From Rhodocyclus gracilis (lineage in GTDB: Bacteria; Pseudomonadota; Gammaproteobacteria; Burkholderiales; Rhodocyclaceae), in the NCBI RefSeq assembly GCF_009617575.1, contig NZ_WIXJ01000001.1:620001-684000 (forward strand): a DNA stretch of 64,000 bases, written 5' to 3'. How positions within the stretch are numbered: the stretch's first letter is position 1; every line of letters starts with the position of its first letter. The position numbers and the translations under genes were made by a program. Positions 8,527 to 17,295 of this stretch are shown in pieces. Below the pieces are notes generated by a model. That model saw nothing but the letters and a program-made list of their open reading frames with translations. It had not been told where the DNA came from and ran no database searches.

Positions 8527-9980
8527 ACGAGTTCCTCATCGCCAACATGGCGCCGATCATGTTCGGCGCGCTGATTGTCTTCATGCTGGTCGGCTTCCCG
8601 GTCGCCTTTGCGCTTGCCGCCAACGGCATCTTCTTCGGCCTGCTCGGCATCCATCTCGGCCTGCTCAACGAGTCGCTGTTCATGGCGCTGCCCGAGCGCG
8701 TCTTCGGCATCATGAACAACGACACGCTGCTCGCCGTGCCCTTCTTCACCTTCATGGGGCTGGTGCTTGAACGCTCGGGGCTGGCCGAGGAACTGCTCGA
8801 CACCATCGGCCAGCTGTTCGGGCCGATCCGCGGCGGGCTCGCCTACGCGGTGATCTTCGTCGGCGCGCTGCTGGCGGCGACCACCGGCGTCGTCGCCGCG
8901 TCGGTGATCTCGATGGGCCTGATCTCGCTGCCGATCATGATGCGCTACGGCTACGACCGGAAGATCGCCTCCGGCGTCATCGCCGCCTCGGGAACGCTGG
9001 CGCAGATCATCCCGCCGTCGCTGGTGCTGATCATCATGGCCGACCAGCTCGGCCGCTCGGTCGGCGACCTCTACGAGGGGGCGCTGATCCCCGGCCTCAC
9101 CCTCACCGCGCTCTACGTCGGGTTCATCTTTCTGGTCAGCATCTTCCGTCCGGCGGCGGTGCCCGCCCTGCCGCTGGAGGCCCGCTCGCTGCATGGCATG
9201 AAGCTCCTCATGCGCACGCTGACCTCGCTGGTGCCGCCGCTGCTGCTCATCTTCCTCGTCCTCGGCACCATCTTCATCGGCGTCGCCACGCCGACCGAGG
9301 GCGGTGCCATGGGCGCCACTGGCGCGCTGCTGCTGGCACTGGCGAAAAAGCGTCTCTCCTGGAGGCTGCTCCGCCAGGCGATGGACTCGACCGCCAAGCT
9401 GACGACTTTCGTCGTCTTCATCCTGATCGGTGCGCGCGTCTTCTCGCTCACCTTCTATGGCGTCGACGGCCACCTCTGGGTCGAAGAGCTACTCACGGCC
9501 TTGCCCGGCGGGGTGGTTGGCTTCCTCATCGTCGTCAACATCCTCGTTTTCGTACTCGCCTTCTTCCTCGACTTCTTCGAACTGTCGTTCATCATCGTGC
9601 CCCTGCTGGCGCCGGTGGCCGACAAGCTCGGTATCGACCTCGTCTGGTTCGGCGTGCTGCTGGCAGTGAACATGCAGACCTCGTTCATGCACCCGCCCTT
9701 CGGCTTCGCGCTCTTCTACCTGCGTTCGGTCGCGCCGAAGGAAGTGAAGACGTCCGAAATCTACTGGGGCGCGATTCCCTTCGTGCTGATCCAGATCATC
9801 ATGGTCTCGCTGATCATCGTCTTCCCGAACATCGTCAGCTACGGCGACAGCGGCCACGGCGATACGAAAAAGCCCGAGGTCGAACTGTCGATCGAACAGC
9901 TCCAGCAAAGCGGAAGCAGCGACGCTCCCGCGCAGAAAGACGACGACGATCTCGCCAAAACGCTGCGCGGCGAAAAGTAG
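8523..9980 (+). CDS. dctM: TRAP transporter large permease (DctM-like)
   Basis: A 485-residue, very hydrophobic protein with about 12 membrane segments. It carries the family features ASGTLAQIIPPSLVLI and VATPTEGGAMGA. The C-terminal cytoplasmic tail (about 445-485) is charged and longer than usual (STRQ- and DDDD-rich). It is coupled to dctQ by a 4-bp overlap and ends just before a strong bidirectional terminator. It forms the transport channel with DctQ. Confidence 0.95.
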   Translation: MNEFLIANMAPIMFGALIVFMLVGFPVAFALAANGIFFGLLGIHLGLLNESLFMALPERVFGIMNNDTLLAVPFFTFMGLVLERSGLAEELLDTIGQLFGPIRGGLAYAVIFVGALLAATTGVVAASVISMGLISLPIMMRYGYDRKIASGVIAASGTLAQIIPPSLVLIIMADQLGRSVGDLYEGALIPGLTLTALYVGFIFLVSIFRPAAVPALPLEARSLHGMKLLMRTLTSLVPPLLLIFLVLGTIFIGVATPTEGGAMGATGALLLALAKKRLSWRLLRQAMDSTAKLTTFVVFILIGARVFSLTFYGVDGHLWVEELLTALPGGVVGFLIVVNILVFVLAFFLDFFELSFIIVPLLAPVADKLGIDLVWFGVLLAVNMQTSFMHPPFGFALFYLRSVAPKEVKTSEIYWGAIPFVLIQIIMVSLIIVFPNIVSYGDSGHGDTKKPEVELSIEQLQQSGSSDAPAQKDDDDLAKTLRGEK

Positions 9981-10003
9981 CAACTGCCCCTGCCCCGCCA
10001 AAG

Positions 10004-10030
10004 AGAAAGCCCCGCCAAGCGGGGCTTTCT
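10004..10030. terminator. Bidirectional Rho-independent terminator between dctM and dctP
   Basis: A perfect 12-bp inverted repeat, AGAAAGCCCCGC (10004-10015) and GCGGGGCTTTCT (10019-10030), with a CAA loop. Because the arms end in AAA and TTT it can work in both directions, ending the dctQM transcript from the left and the dctP transcript from the right. Confidence 0.88.
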
Positions 10031-10067
10031 GCACAACACACCAGACGACTGCGCCGTCTGGAGAGTC

Positions 10068-11150
10068 CTACTTGGCGCCGTGCAGGAACTGCGCCATTGA
10101 GGCTTCGGCGATGCTGAACCAGGCGTTTTGCACCTTGGCGTATTTGAAGTAATCCTCCGATATCTTCTTGAACGCCGGGCTCTTCGCCGACTCTTCGGCA
10201 TAAACCTCCTGCGAGGCCTTCTGCGCGGCCTGCATGATCTCGTTGCTGAAGCGACGCAGCTTGACGCCACTGGAAAGCAGCCGCGACAGCGCCGCCGGGT
10301 TCTTGTGGTCGTACTCGGCCATCATCGTCACGTTCGCCTCGAAGGCCGCCGCCTCAAAGGCCGCCTTGTACTCGGCGGGCAACTTGTCCCACTCCTTCTT
10401 GGCGACGAAGAAGTGGATCACCAGACCCGGCTCCCACCAGCCCGGATAGTAGTAATTCTTGGCGACCTTGTAGAAACCAAGCTTTTCGTCGTCATAGGGG
10501 CCGACCCATTCGGCAGCGTCGATGGTGCCTTTTTCGAGCGACGGATAGATATCGCCACCGGGGATCTGCTGCGGTACGGCACCGAGCTTGGCCCACACTT
10601 TCCCGGCGATACCGGCGACACGGAATTTCAGCCCCTTGATGTCGTCAAGGCTCGTCAACTCCTTGCGATACCAACCGCCCATCTGGGTGCCGGTGTTGCC
10701 GCCGGGGAAGGACTGCAGGCCGTAGTTGCTGAAGAATTCGTCCATCAGCTTCTGGCCGTTGCCGTAGTAGAACCAGGCGTTCGCCTGCCGGCAATCCATC
10801 CCGAAGGGCAGCGCCGAGCCGATGGCGAAAGTCGGCTCCTTGCCGAAAGAGTAGTACGAGCAGGTATGACAACACTCGACGGTGCCGGCCTGCACGGCAT
10901 CGAGCGCCGCCGGCCCGCCAGGAACGAGTTCGCCGGCCGCAAACACCTGAATCTGGAATTTGCCGCCCGTGAGTTCTTTCACCCGCTTGGCCAGCACTTC
11001 GGCGCCGCCGTAGATCGTGTCGAGGCTCTTCGGGAAGCCCGACGTCAGACGCCATTTGATGGTAGGTGTCGTTTGTGCGATCGCTGGCATCGCCAATGCT
11101 CCGGCCGCCAGCCCCACACCGGTCTTTTTCAGGAAGGAACGTCTCTCCAT
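10068..11150 (-). CDS. dctP: TRAP transporter substrate-binding protein (DctP family)
   Basis: A 360-residue exported solute-binding protein. The N terminus MERRSFLKKTGVGLAAG resembles a twin-arginine signal, with cleavage near PAIAQ. The body has the DctP pattern: IKWRLTSGFPKS, VDAVQAGT-like and GLKFRVAG. ATG 11150 is chosen over the longer frame because GAGGAGAC lies 7 bases upstream and the signal starts there. Unusually it is convergent with its presumed permease genes rather than co-transcribed with them. The Trp/Tyr-rich middle (VGPYDDEKLGFYK, YYYPGWWEPG) resembles the mannitol/chloroaromatic-type or 2-oxo-acid-type binders, but the ligand is not established. Confidence 0.92.
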   Translation of the reverse strand: MERRSFLKKTGVGLAAGALAMPAIAQTTPTIKWRLTSGFPKSLDTIYGGAEVLAKRVKELTGGKFQIQVFAAGELVPGGPAALDAVQAGTVECCHTCSYYSFGKEPTFAIGSALPFGMDCRQANAWFYYGNGQKLMDEFFSNYGLQSFPGGNTGTQMGGWYRKELTSLDDIKGLKFRVAGIAGKVWAKLGAVPQQIPGGDIYPSLEKGTIDAAEWVGPYDDEKLGFYKVAKNYYYPGWWEPGLVIHFFVAKKEWDKLPAEYKAAFEAAAFEANVTMMAEYDHKNPAALSRLLSSGVKLRRFSNEIMQAAQKASQEVYAEESAKSPAFKKISEDYFKYAKVQNAWFSIAEASMAQFLHGAK

Positions 11151-11300
11151 GGTTTGTCTCCTCAGGGTTTGGAAGGGGAACGCCTGAAGATTAACGCCAA
11201 TGCCGTCGCCATGAAACACCCCATCCCCACCGGCAGTCCTGATCGAACCCTTCCTGCCCGTACCGCACGGAGCGGCGATGGAGAACGCCGTACCCGACGC

Positions 11301-12695
11301 TCAGTCGCCTGCGACCTTCATCTCTTCAATCAACAGCGAACCCACCTGCTTCGACCCACGAACGACGACATCGTTGCCGATGGCCGCAATCGAACGAAAC
11401 ATCTCGGCGAGATTGCCGGCAATGGTGATTTCCTCGACCGGATGGACGATCTCGCCGTTTTCCACCCAGAAGCCGGCGGCGCCGCGCGAATAATCGCCGG
11501 TAACGTAATTGATGCCCTGTCCGAGAAGTTCGGTGACGAGCAGGCCGCGATCCATCTTGCGCAGCATCGCCTTGAAGTCGCGCTTGCCGGGTTTGACGAT
11601 GAGGTTGTGGCTGCCACCGGCGTTACCGGTGCTCGCCAGCCCGAGCTTGCGCGCCGTGTAGGTACTCAGGAACCAGCCGTGCAGGATGCCATCGACGACG
11701 AGATCGCGATCCCGCGTTGCCACCCCTTCGCCGTCAAACGGCGAACTGGCGAGCGCGCCCGCCAGATGCGGACGCTCGGCGATATTCACCTTCTTGGAAA
11801 ACACCCGCTTGTCGAGGCGTCCCATGAGGAAGGACGCCCGCCGATAGAGGCTGCCGCCGCTCGCCGCATGCACGAAGCTATTGAGCAGGGAAGCCGCCAG
11901 CGGCGCCTCGAACAGCACAGGCATCTTGCCGGTCGGAATCCGCCGTGCGCCAACGCGAGCCAGCGCCCGCCGGGCAGCGGTATCACCGATTGACTCGGGC
12001 GAAGCCAGCAGCGACGCATCGCGCGCCGTCGAATACCAGTCGTCGCGCTGCATCGCATCGCCCTTGCCGGCGATGACCGAGCACGACAGCGAATGGCGCG
12101 AACTCGGGTAACCGCCCATGAAGCCGAGACTGTTGGCGAGAACGAAATGCCCTTGCTGCGTCGCGACGCTCGCCCCTTCCGAATTGGTGATCTGCTTGCC
12201 GACGGCAAAAGCCGCTTCCTCGCAGCGCTGCGCCAGCGCAATCGCCGCTTCGATCGACAGATCCCACGGATGATGCAAGGCGAGATCGGGAATGCTCCCC
12301 GGCTGCGCCAGCCAGTTCGCGTCGGGCAAACCGGCGCAATTGTCTTCGGCGGTAAAGCGGGCAATATCGAGCGCCGCCTCGACCGTCTGGCGCAGCGCTT
12401 CCGGCGAGAAATCGGACGTACTCGCGGAACCCTTGCGCTGACCGACGAAGACCGTCACACCGACGCCCTTGTCGCGGTTGTACTCGATCGTCTCCACGTC
12501 ACCGCAACGCACGGTGGCAGACTGGCCAAAGCCCTCCGAAACCTCGACCTCACAGGCGCTGGCGCCCTTGGCGCGGGCATGAGCCAACGCGTCAGCCGCC
12601 AGTTGCTGCAAGGTCGCAAAGCCATGCGCGAAGTGCGCCGGAGCAGCGGAAGGAGCCGGTGAAGCGGCGGCGGACGGTTTCGGGGAACGAGGCAT
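11301..12695 (-). CDS. pmbA: Metalloprotease PmbA (TldE)
   Basis: A 464-residue member of the TldD/PmbA (U62) family, the partner subunit of the TldD/TldE protease that matures small peptides and degrades unfolded short proteins. Family signatures include GKMPVLFEAPLAASLL, STYTARKLGL and the C-terminal NYVTGDYSRGAAGFWVENGEI. The first 25 residues are a Ser/Ala/Pro-rich extension. ATG 12695 is preferred to TTG 12707. It is divergent from darP, the same neighbours as yjgA-pmbA in E. coli. tldD is not in the window. Confidence 0.94.
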   Translation of the reverse strand: MPRSPKPSAAASPAPSAAPAHFAHGFATLQQLAADALAHARAKGASACEVEVSEGFGQSATVRCGDVETIEYNRDKGVGVTVFVGQRKGSASTSDFSPEALRQTVEAALDIARFTAEDNCAGLPDANWLAQPGSIPDLALHHPWDLSIEAAIALAQRCEEAAFAVGKQITNSEGASVATQQGHFVLANSLGFMGGYPSSRHSLSCSVIAGKGDAMQRDDWYSTARDASLLASPESIGDTAARRALARVGARRIPTGKMPVLFEAPLAASLLNSFVHAASGGSLYRRASFLMGRLDKRVFSKKVNIAERPHLAGALASSPFDGEGVATRDRDLVVDGILHGWFLSTYTARKLGLASTGNAGGSHNLIVKPGKRDFKAMLRKMDRGLLVTELLGQGINYVTGDYSRGAAGFWVENGEIVHPVEEITIAGNLAEMFRSIAAIGNDVVVRGSKQVGSLLIEEMKVAGD

Positions 12696-12822
12696 GGTGG
12701 CGGGCAAGCGGGGGGTAAAGCCGCTATCATAGCAGTTCGCCCAACCGCGCCGCCGCGACTCTACGGGGTCAAAAATGCGACTTGCCGCGACGTTTCATCC
12801 CTTTCCCGGAAGCCCTCAGACG

Positions 12823-13386
12823 ATGCCCGCCGACCACGACGCCGACACCGAACTCCCCCTCTCGAAGACCCGCCGCAAGCAGGCAATGGAGGAGCTGCAA
12901 ACGCTTGGCGAAGAACTCGCCGGCCTGTCGTCTGACCGCCTGAAAAAAATCGATCTACCGGAAAGCCTGCACGACGCGGTGCGACAAGTGCAGCGCATGA
13001 CGCGCAACGACGAAGCGCGGCGCCGGCAGATGCAGTACATCGGCCGTCTGATGCGCGACATCGATCCGGAGCCCATCCGCGCGGCGCTGGCCGAGGCGCG
13101 AGGCGACTCGGCCGTCGAAATCGCCCGCATGCACCGGCTGGAACGGCTGCGTGCCGCCATCCTCGCCGACGAACGCGCGCTCGGCGAGGTCGCCAACGAA
13201 TTCCCCGGTGCTGATTTACAGCATTTGCGCGCCCTGCGCCGCTCGGCGCTCAAAGAGCAAGCGAATGGCAAACCGCCGCGCAGCTATCGCGCCCTCTTCC
13301 GCGAGCTGCGCGCCCTGAGCGGTGACACCACGCTGGGCACCGACGCTGCCGACGCGCCTGACGCTGACGACGCCAGCGACGACTGA
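12823..13386 (+). CDS. darP: Ribosome-associated protein DarP (YjgA, DUF615)
   Basis: A 187-residue DUF615 protein, a dual-action ribosome maturation factor of the 50S subunit in E. coli. It is highly charged and helical with LSKTRRKQAMEELQ near the N terminus, IDLPESLHDAV, and RMHRLERLR. An acidic Asp/Ala tail closes it (DAADAPDADDASDD). ATG 12823 with GGAAG about 10 bases upstream is preferred to ATG 12775, since the family starts close to SKTRRK. It is divergently transcribed from pmbA. Confidence 0.9.
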   Translation: MPADHDADTELPLSKTRRKQAMEELQTLGEELAGLSSDRLKKIDLPESLHDAVRQVQRMTRNDEARRRQMQYIGRLMRDIDPEPIRAALAEARGDSAVEIARMHRLERLRAAILADERALGEVANEFPGADLQHLRALRRSALKEQANGKPPRSYRALFRELRALSGDTTLGTDAADAPDADDASDD

Positions 13387-13539
13387 GCCGCCGACCACGG
13401 CAGCGGCGAGCGCCACGGAATCAGCGTGATCGACGCGGCCAACAGCGTCGCCGCGCCGTCCAGCTGATTTCGGCAACGCCGGCGTAACGCCCTTCCGTTA
13501 CAATCAATCCGGTTACCTCGACCGGATATTGACGCCCGC

Positions 13540-14334
13540 ATGCAGCAGTACCTTGATCTGATGCGCCATGTGATCGATCACGGCGCAGAAAAATCCGACC
13601 GCACCGGCACCGGTACGCGCTCGGTTTTCGGCTGGCAGATGCGTTTCGACCTCGCCGCCGGCTTTCCCGTCCTCACCACCAAGAAGCTGCACCTGCGCTC
13701 GATCATCCACGAGCTCTTGTGGTTCCTGCGCGGCGACACCAACACCGGCTACCTGCGCGAGAACGGCGTGCGCATCTGGGACGAGTGGGCCGACGCCGAC
13801 GGCAACCTCGGCCCGGTCTATGGCCACCAGTGGCGCCACTGGCAGACGCCCGACGGGCGAGAGATCGACCAGATCGCGCAACTCGTCGCCAGCCTGAAGA
13901 ACAACCCGGACTCGCGCCGGCACATCGTCAGCGCCTGGAATCCGGGCGACGTCGAGCACATGGCGCTGCCGCCCTGCCACGCGCTGTTCCAGTTCTACGT
14001 TGCCGACGGGCGCCTGTCGTGCCAGCTCTACCAGCGCAGCGCCGACATCTTCCTCGGCGTGCCCTTCAACATTGCCTCCTACGCACTGCTGACGCTGATG
14101 CTGGCGCAGGTCTGCGGGCTACGCCCCGGCGATTTCGTGCACACGCTCGGCGACGCGCACCTCTACAGCAATCACCTCGAACAGGCGCGGCTGCAACTCT
14201 CCCGCCGCCCGCGCGCGCTGCCGACGATGCGCATCAATCCCGAGGTCAGCGACCTCTTCGCCTTCCGCTTCGAGGACTTCGCCCTCGAAGGCTACGATCC
14301 CCACCCTCACATCGCGGCGCCTGTCGCCGTCTAG
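13540..14334 (+). CDS. thyA: Thymidylate synthase
   Basis: A 264-residue enzyme, exactly the length of E. coli ThyA, converting dUMP to dTMP with methylene-tetrahydrofolate. The catalytic cysteine is Cys146 in [11 protein letters not shown]. Folate and dUMP-binding [11 protein letters not shown] and [13 protein letters not shown] are intact. A TACAAT hexamer at 13499-13504 may be its -10 box, without a convincing -35. It produces dihydrofolate, which the folA product 1.8 kb downstream recycles. pgi follows after only 3 bp. Confidence 0.98.
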   Translation: MQQYLDLMRHVIDHGAEKSDRTGTGTRSVFGWQMRFDLAAGFPVLTTKKLHLRSIIHELLWFLRGDTNTGYLRENGVRIWDEWADADGNLGPVYGHQWRHWQTPDGREIDQIAQLVASLKNNPDSRRHIVSAWNPGDVEHMALPPCHALFQFYVADGRLSCQLYQRSADIFLGVPFNIASYALLTLMLAQVCGLRPGDFVHTLGDAHLYSNHLEQARLQLSRRPRALPTMRINPEVSDLFAFRFEDFALEGYDPHPHIAAPVAV

Positions 14335-14337
14335 GCC

Positions 14338-15960
14338 ATGACCCCAACCCTCGCCGCTGCCTGGAAAGACCTTGACGATCTCGCCCGCACCGAACGCGGG
14401 TTGAGCTTGCGTGAATTGTTTGCCAACGACACGGCGCGTTTTTCGCGCTTCTCCTGCCGGGTCGGCGGGCTGCTCTTCGATTACTCGAAGCAGCGCATCA
14501 GCGAGGCGTCGCTGGCGCACCTGTTGCGGCTGGCCGAAGCCGCCGAGGTCAGCGACTGGCGTGAGCGTCTCTTTGCCGGCGAAGCGATCAACACCAGCGA
14601 AGACCGCGCGGCCCTGCATTTCGCCCTGCGCCGGCGGGGCGCGGAGCCGCTTTTCGTGCGCGGCGTCGATGTCATGCCGGAGATCCGCGCCACGCAGACG
14701 CGCCTGCGCGAGTTTTCCGACGCGGTACGCAGCGGCCGCTGGCGCGGCTATTCGGGCGAACCGATCCGGGCCATCGTCAATCTGGGCATCGGCGGCTCCG
14801 ACCTCGGCCCGCGCATGCTGACCACCGCCCTGCGCGCCATCGGCCACCCGACGCTGGCGGTGCACTACGTCGCCAACGTCGACAGCGCCGACCTCGCGCC
14901 GCTGCTCGAAACGCTCGATCCGCGCACGACGCTCTTCATCGTCGCCAGCAAAACCTTCACCACGCTGGAAACGCTGACCAACGCCGTGACGGCGCGCGAG
15001 TGGCTGATCGCCAACGCCGGCGACAGCAGCGATGGCCCCGAAAGGACGGCGCAAGCGCTGGCACGGCAATTCGTTGCCGTCACGGCGCGCAGCGACACCG
15101 CCATCAGCTTCGGTATCGCGCCAGACATGATTTTTCCCTTTAGCGACTGGGTCGGCGGACGCTTTTCGCTGTGGTCTTCCATCGGGTTGCCGCTGGTGCT
15201 GGCCATCGGCATGGACGCTTTCGAGCAGTTGCTCGCCGGTGCCGCCGCCATGGATGAACACTTCCGCACCGCGCCGGCACGCGAAAACCTGCCGCTCTTG
15301 ATGGCACTCGTCGGCGTATGGAACAGCAGCATTCTCGGCGCGAGCGCCTACGCCGTCGTGCCGTACAGCCAGTCGCTCGCGCTATTGCCCGACTACCTGC
15401 AGCAACTGGAGATGGAAAGCAACGGCAAAAGCATCGGCCGCGACGGCCAGCCGCTGCAACGCCCGGCAGCACCGGCGATCTTTGGTGGCGCCGGTACCAA
15501 TGCGCAACACGCGTGGTTCCAGCTGCTGCATCAAGGCGGACGCCTGCTCCCCGTCGACTTCGTCGCCATCGTCGAAAGCGACTACCCGCTGCCCGGCCAC
15601 CACGAACGGCTGCTGGCGAGTTGCTTCGCGCAGAGCGAGGCGCTGGCCTTCGGCGAACCCGAAGCCGACCCCGCCTACCGCCGCTGCGCCGGCAACCAGC
15701 CCTCGTCGACCTTCGTCCTGCCGCGCCTCGATCCCTACCATCTCGGCGCGCTGCTCGCCGCCTACGAACACAAGACCTTCGTGCAGGGAGTCCTGTGGGG
15801 GATCAATTCCTTCGACCAATGGGGCGTCGAGCTTGGCAAACATCTGGCGCAGCGCCTGCTGCCCGCCATCGAAAGCAACACGCCGCTGGCGACCCGCTGC
15901 GACACTTCGACGGCGGGTCTCATCGCGCACTGCCGCGCCGTGCGCGAACGCCATCTGTAA
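14338..15960 (+). CDS. pgi: Glucose-6-phosphate isomerase
   Basis: A 540-residue enzyme interconverting glucose-6-phosphate and fructose-6-phosphate. Signatures are NLGIGGSDLGPRM, the DWVGGRFSLWSSIGLP phosphosugar-binding block, GGAGTNAQHAWFQLLHQG and the C-terminal NSFDQWGVELGK. The length matches the bacterial family. Starting 3 bp after thyA, it is almost certainly on the same transcript although the two functions are unrelated. Confidence 0.97.
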   Translation: MTPTLAAAWKDLDDLARTERGLSLRELFANDTARFSRFSCRVGGLLFDYSKQRISEASLAHLLRLAEAAEVSDWRERLFAGEAINTSEDRAALHFALRRRGAEPLFVRGVDVMPEIRATQTRLREFSDAVRSGRWRGYSGEPIRAIVNLGIGGSDLGPRMLTTALRAIGHPTLAVHYVANVDSADLAPLLETLDPRTTLFIVASKTFTTLETLTNAVTAREWLIANAGDSSDGPERTAQALARQFVAVTARSDTAISFGIAPDMIFPFSDWVGGRFSLWSSIGLPLVLAIGMDAFEQLLAGAAAMDEHFRTAPARENLPLLMALVGVWNSSILGASAYAVVPYSQSLALLPDYLQQLEMESNGKSIGRDGQPLQRPAAPAIFGGAGTNAQHAWFQLLHQGGRLLPVDFVAIVESDYPLPGHHERLLASCFAQSEALAFGEPEADPAYRRCAGNQPSSTFVLPRLDPYHLGALLAAYEHKTFVQGVLWGINSFDQWGVELGKHLAQRLLPAIESNTPLATRCDTSTAGLIAHCRAVRERHL

Positions 15961-16148
15961 GGGCGGCGCCGGCGTACGCCGCTGCCCACCACGCGCTTTT
16001 TGGTCGAAGCCTCACCAATCGAGGCCTCTCTAAAACGGGCGTCGCGACATCAGGCGCTGCGGGGAGCGCAGGCTTCCTGCGGCGCACCGGCCACGCACCC
16101 CGTCATTTTTCCGCTCCATTTTTCTGCTCGTTTCCCGACACCCCACTC

Positions 16149-16691
16149 ATGACGTCAACGCCCCCTCCCGCCCATGAAGGCGCTGCGGCCACGCCGCAAC
16201 GCCTGTCGCTGATCGCCGTCGTGGCACGCAATCTCGCCATCGGCCGCGATAACGGACTGCTCTGGCATCTGCCCGAAGACCTGCGCCACTTTCGTGCGAC
16301 GACGCGCGGTTGCGCGGTGATCATGGGCCGACGCACCTGGGAATCGCTGCCGGCGGCGTTTCGCCCCTTGCCGGGTCGGCACAATCTGGTGCTGACGCGC
16401 GACCACGGATTCGTCGCGCCGGGCGCCAGCATCGTGCATTCGCTGGAGGAGGCGATTGCGGCGGCGGGCGGCGGCGAAGTCTTCGTCATCGGCGGTGCCG
16501 AGCTCTACCGACAGGCGCTGCCGCTCGCACAGCGGCTGGTGCTCACCGAGGTGGCGGCCGACGCCGACGGCGACGCCTTCTTCCCGCCCGTCGCCGCCGA
16601 CGAGTGGCAGGAGATCGGGCGGCAGGAAGGCAGCCGCAGCGAACCGGCGTTCGACTTCGTCAGCTACCAGCGCATCGCCGACGCGCGCTGA
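16149..16691 (+). CDS. folA: Dihydrofolate reductase
   Basis: A 180-residue NADPH-dependent enzyme regenerating tetrahydrofolate. Family motifs are IAVVARNLAIGRDNGLLWHLPEDL (residues about 21-44), IMGRRTWESL and VFVIGGAELYRQAL. About 20 extra residues (TSTPPPAHEGAAATPQR) precede the domain, slightly longer than E. coli FolA. It lies 188 bp after pgi in the thyA-pgi-folA run, which makes metabolic sense with thyA. The frame is open far upstream through pgi, but only the part from 16149 is real protein. Confidence 0.95.
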   Translation: MTSTPPPAHEGAAATPQRLSLIAVVARNLAIGRDNGLLWHLPEDLRHFRATTRGCAVIMGRRTWESLPAAFRPLPGRHNLVLTRDHGFVAPGASIVHSLEEAIAAAGGGEVFVIGGAELYRQALPLAQRLVLTEVAADADGDAFFPPVAADEWQEIGRQEGSRSEPAFDFVSYQRIADAR

Positions 16692-16851
16692 GCGCGATAC
16701 GGAAGCGCGATACAGCATTCCGCGCCATTCAGATTTCGCGCATCTCTCGGCGCGACGAAGCCGCAGGCGTAATCGGATTTCAGGTTGGCTGGCTGACCTA
16801 AGACGCTGCGGGGAGGGTTTTGCGCACATAGGGATGTCGCGCCCATAGCGC

Positions 16852-16918
16852 ATGACGGGAGCGGGGCCGGGGCGCCTCATGGCTGCACAAATCGTTGCCC
16901 CGGCCCCACTCCCGTCAT
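16852..16918 (+). repeat. GC-rich palindromic repeat, copy 1
   Basis: Arm 16852-16873 (ATGACGGGAGCGGGGCCGGGGC) is the reverse complement of 16897-16918 at 21 of 22 positions; a G-U pair would cover the exception in RNA. The loop carries a 21-nt core, CCTCATGGCTGCACAAATCG plus T, at 16875-16895. The same core is found inverted in copy 2. The pattern resembles REP/BIME-type palindromic units. Confidence 0.75.
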
Positions 16919-17011
16919 GTCGAGCCGAGTCGGTGCATCTGACGAAAGGCGAAAGGCAGAAACAGCGGACGGCAGAAGAGGTGGTAACCGTACGCGGCCA
17001 AGCCCGACAAG

Positions 17012-17076
17012 GCGGGCCGGGCGGCGGGTGCGACGATTTGTGCAGCCATGAGGAGCGCCCGGCGCCCGGCCCGCCG
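17012..17076 (-). repeat. GC-rich palindromic repeat, copy 2 (inverted)
   Basis: Arm 17012-17029 pairs with 17059-17076 at 17 of 18 positions (GGCGGGCCGGGC against GCCCGGCCCGCC at the base). Its loop contains, on the minus strand, exactly the 21-nt core of copy 1 (17033-17053). The arms differ in sequence from copy 1 but still pair, suggesting that structure is kept rather than sequence. Confidence 0.75.
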
Positions 17077-17243
17077 CACGCACCGCACGCACCAAGCCAA
17101 GCCTAAGCCACCCGCAATTCACCACGCGCCGTACGCCGAACCTACGCGCGGCGCCCGATTCCACCCCACCGCACCGCAAATGCGGGAATAAGGACTCCGT
17201 CCCAGAGCTCAGTACGCCGTGGCAGTCGGAGCCGCCGCCAATG

Positions 17244-17274
17244 AAAAACGGGCTCGGTCCACCGACCGAGCCCG
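17244..17274 (-). terminator. Rho-independent terminator of the decarboxylase gene
   Basis: CGGGCTCGGTC (17249-17259) pairs with GACCGAGCCCG (17264-17274) over a 4-base loop. On the minus strand the 11-bp stem is followed by a T tract (A run at 17244-17248), 22 bp after the stop codon of the decarboxylase. Confidence 0.88.
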
Positions 17275-17295
17275 CTCACCCCGCTACTAACAAGC

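Larger units (their letters stand above)
16692..17243. other. Gene-free convergent intergenic region with paired hairpins
   Basis: About 550 bp between folA (+) and the decarboxylase terminator (-) with no convincing gene; short frames here are Arg/Pro-rich shadows. It holds a tandem GCGCGATAC direct repeat just after folA, then two large GC-rich inverted repeats (listed separately). The rest (17077-17243) shows nothing recognisable. Confidence 0.6.

Noticed and set aside
10128-11993. 621-residue plus-strand frame across dctP and pmbA
   Set aside because: It spans two real minus-strand genes and an intergenic gap, which no single real gene would do.
16852-17179. Short frames in the folA/decarboxylase gap (85 and 100 residues)
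   Set aside because: They are built from the palindromic repeats; composition is Arg/Pro/Ala-rich with no ribosome site.
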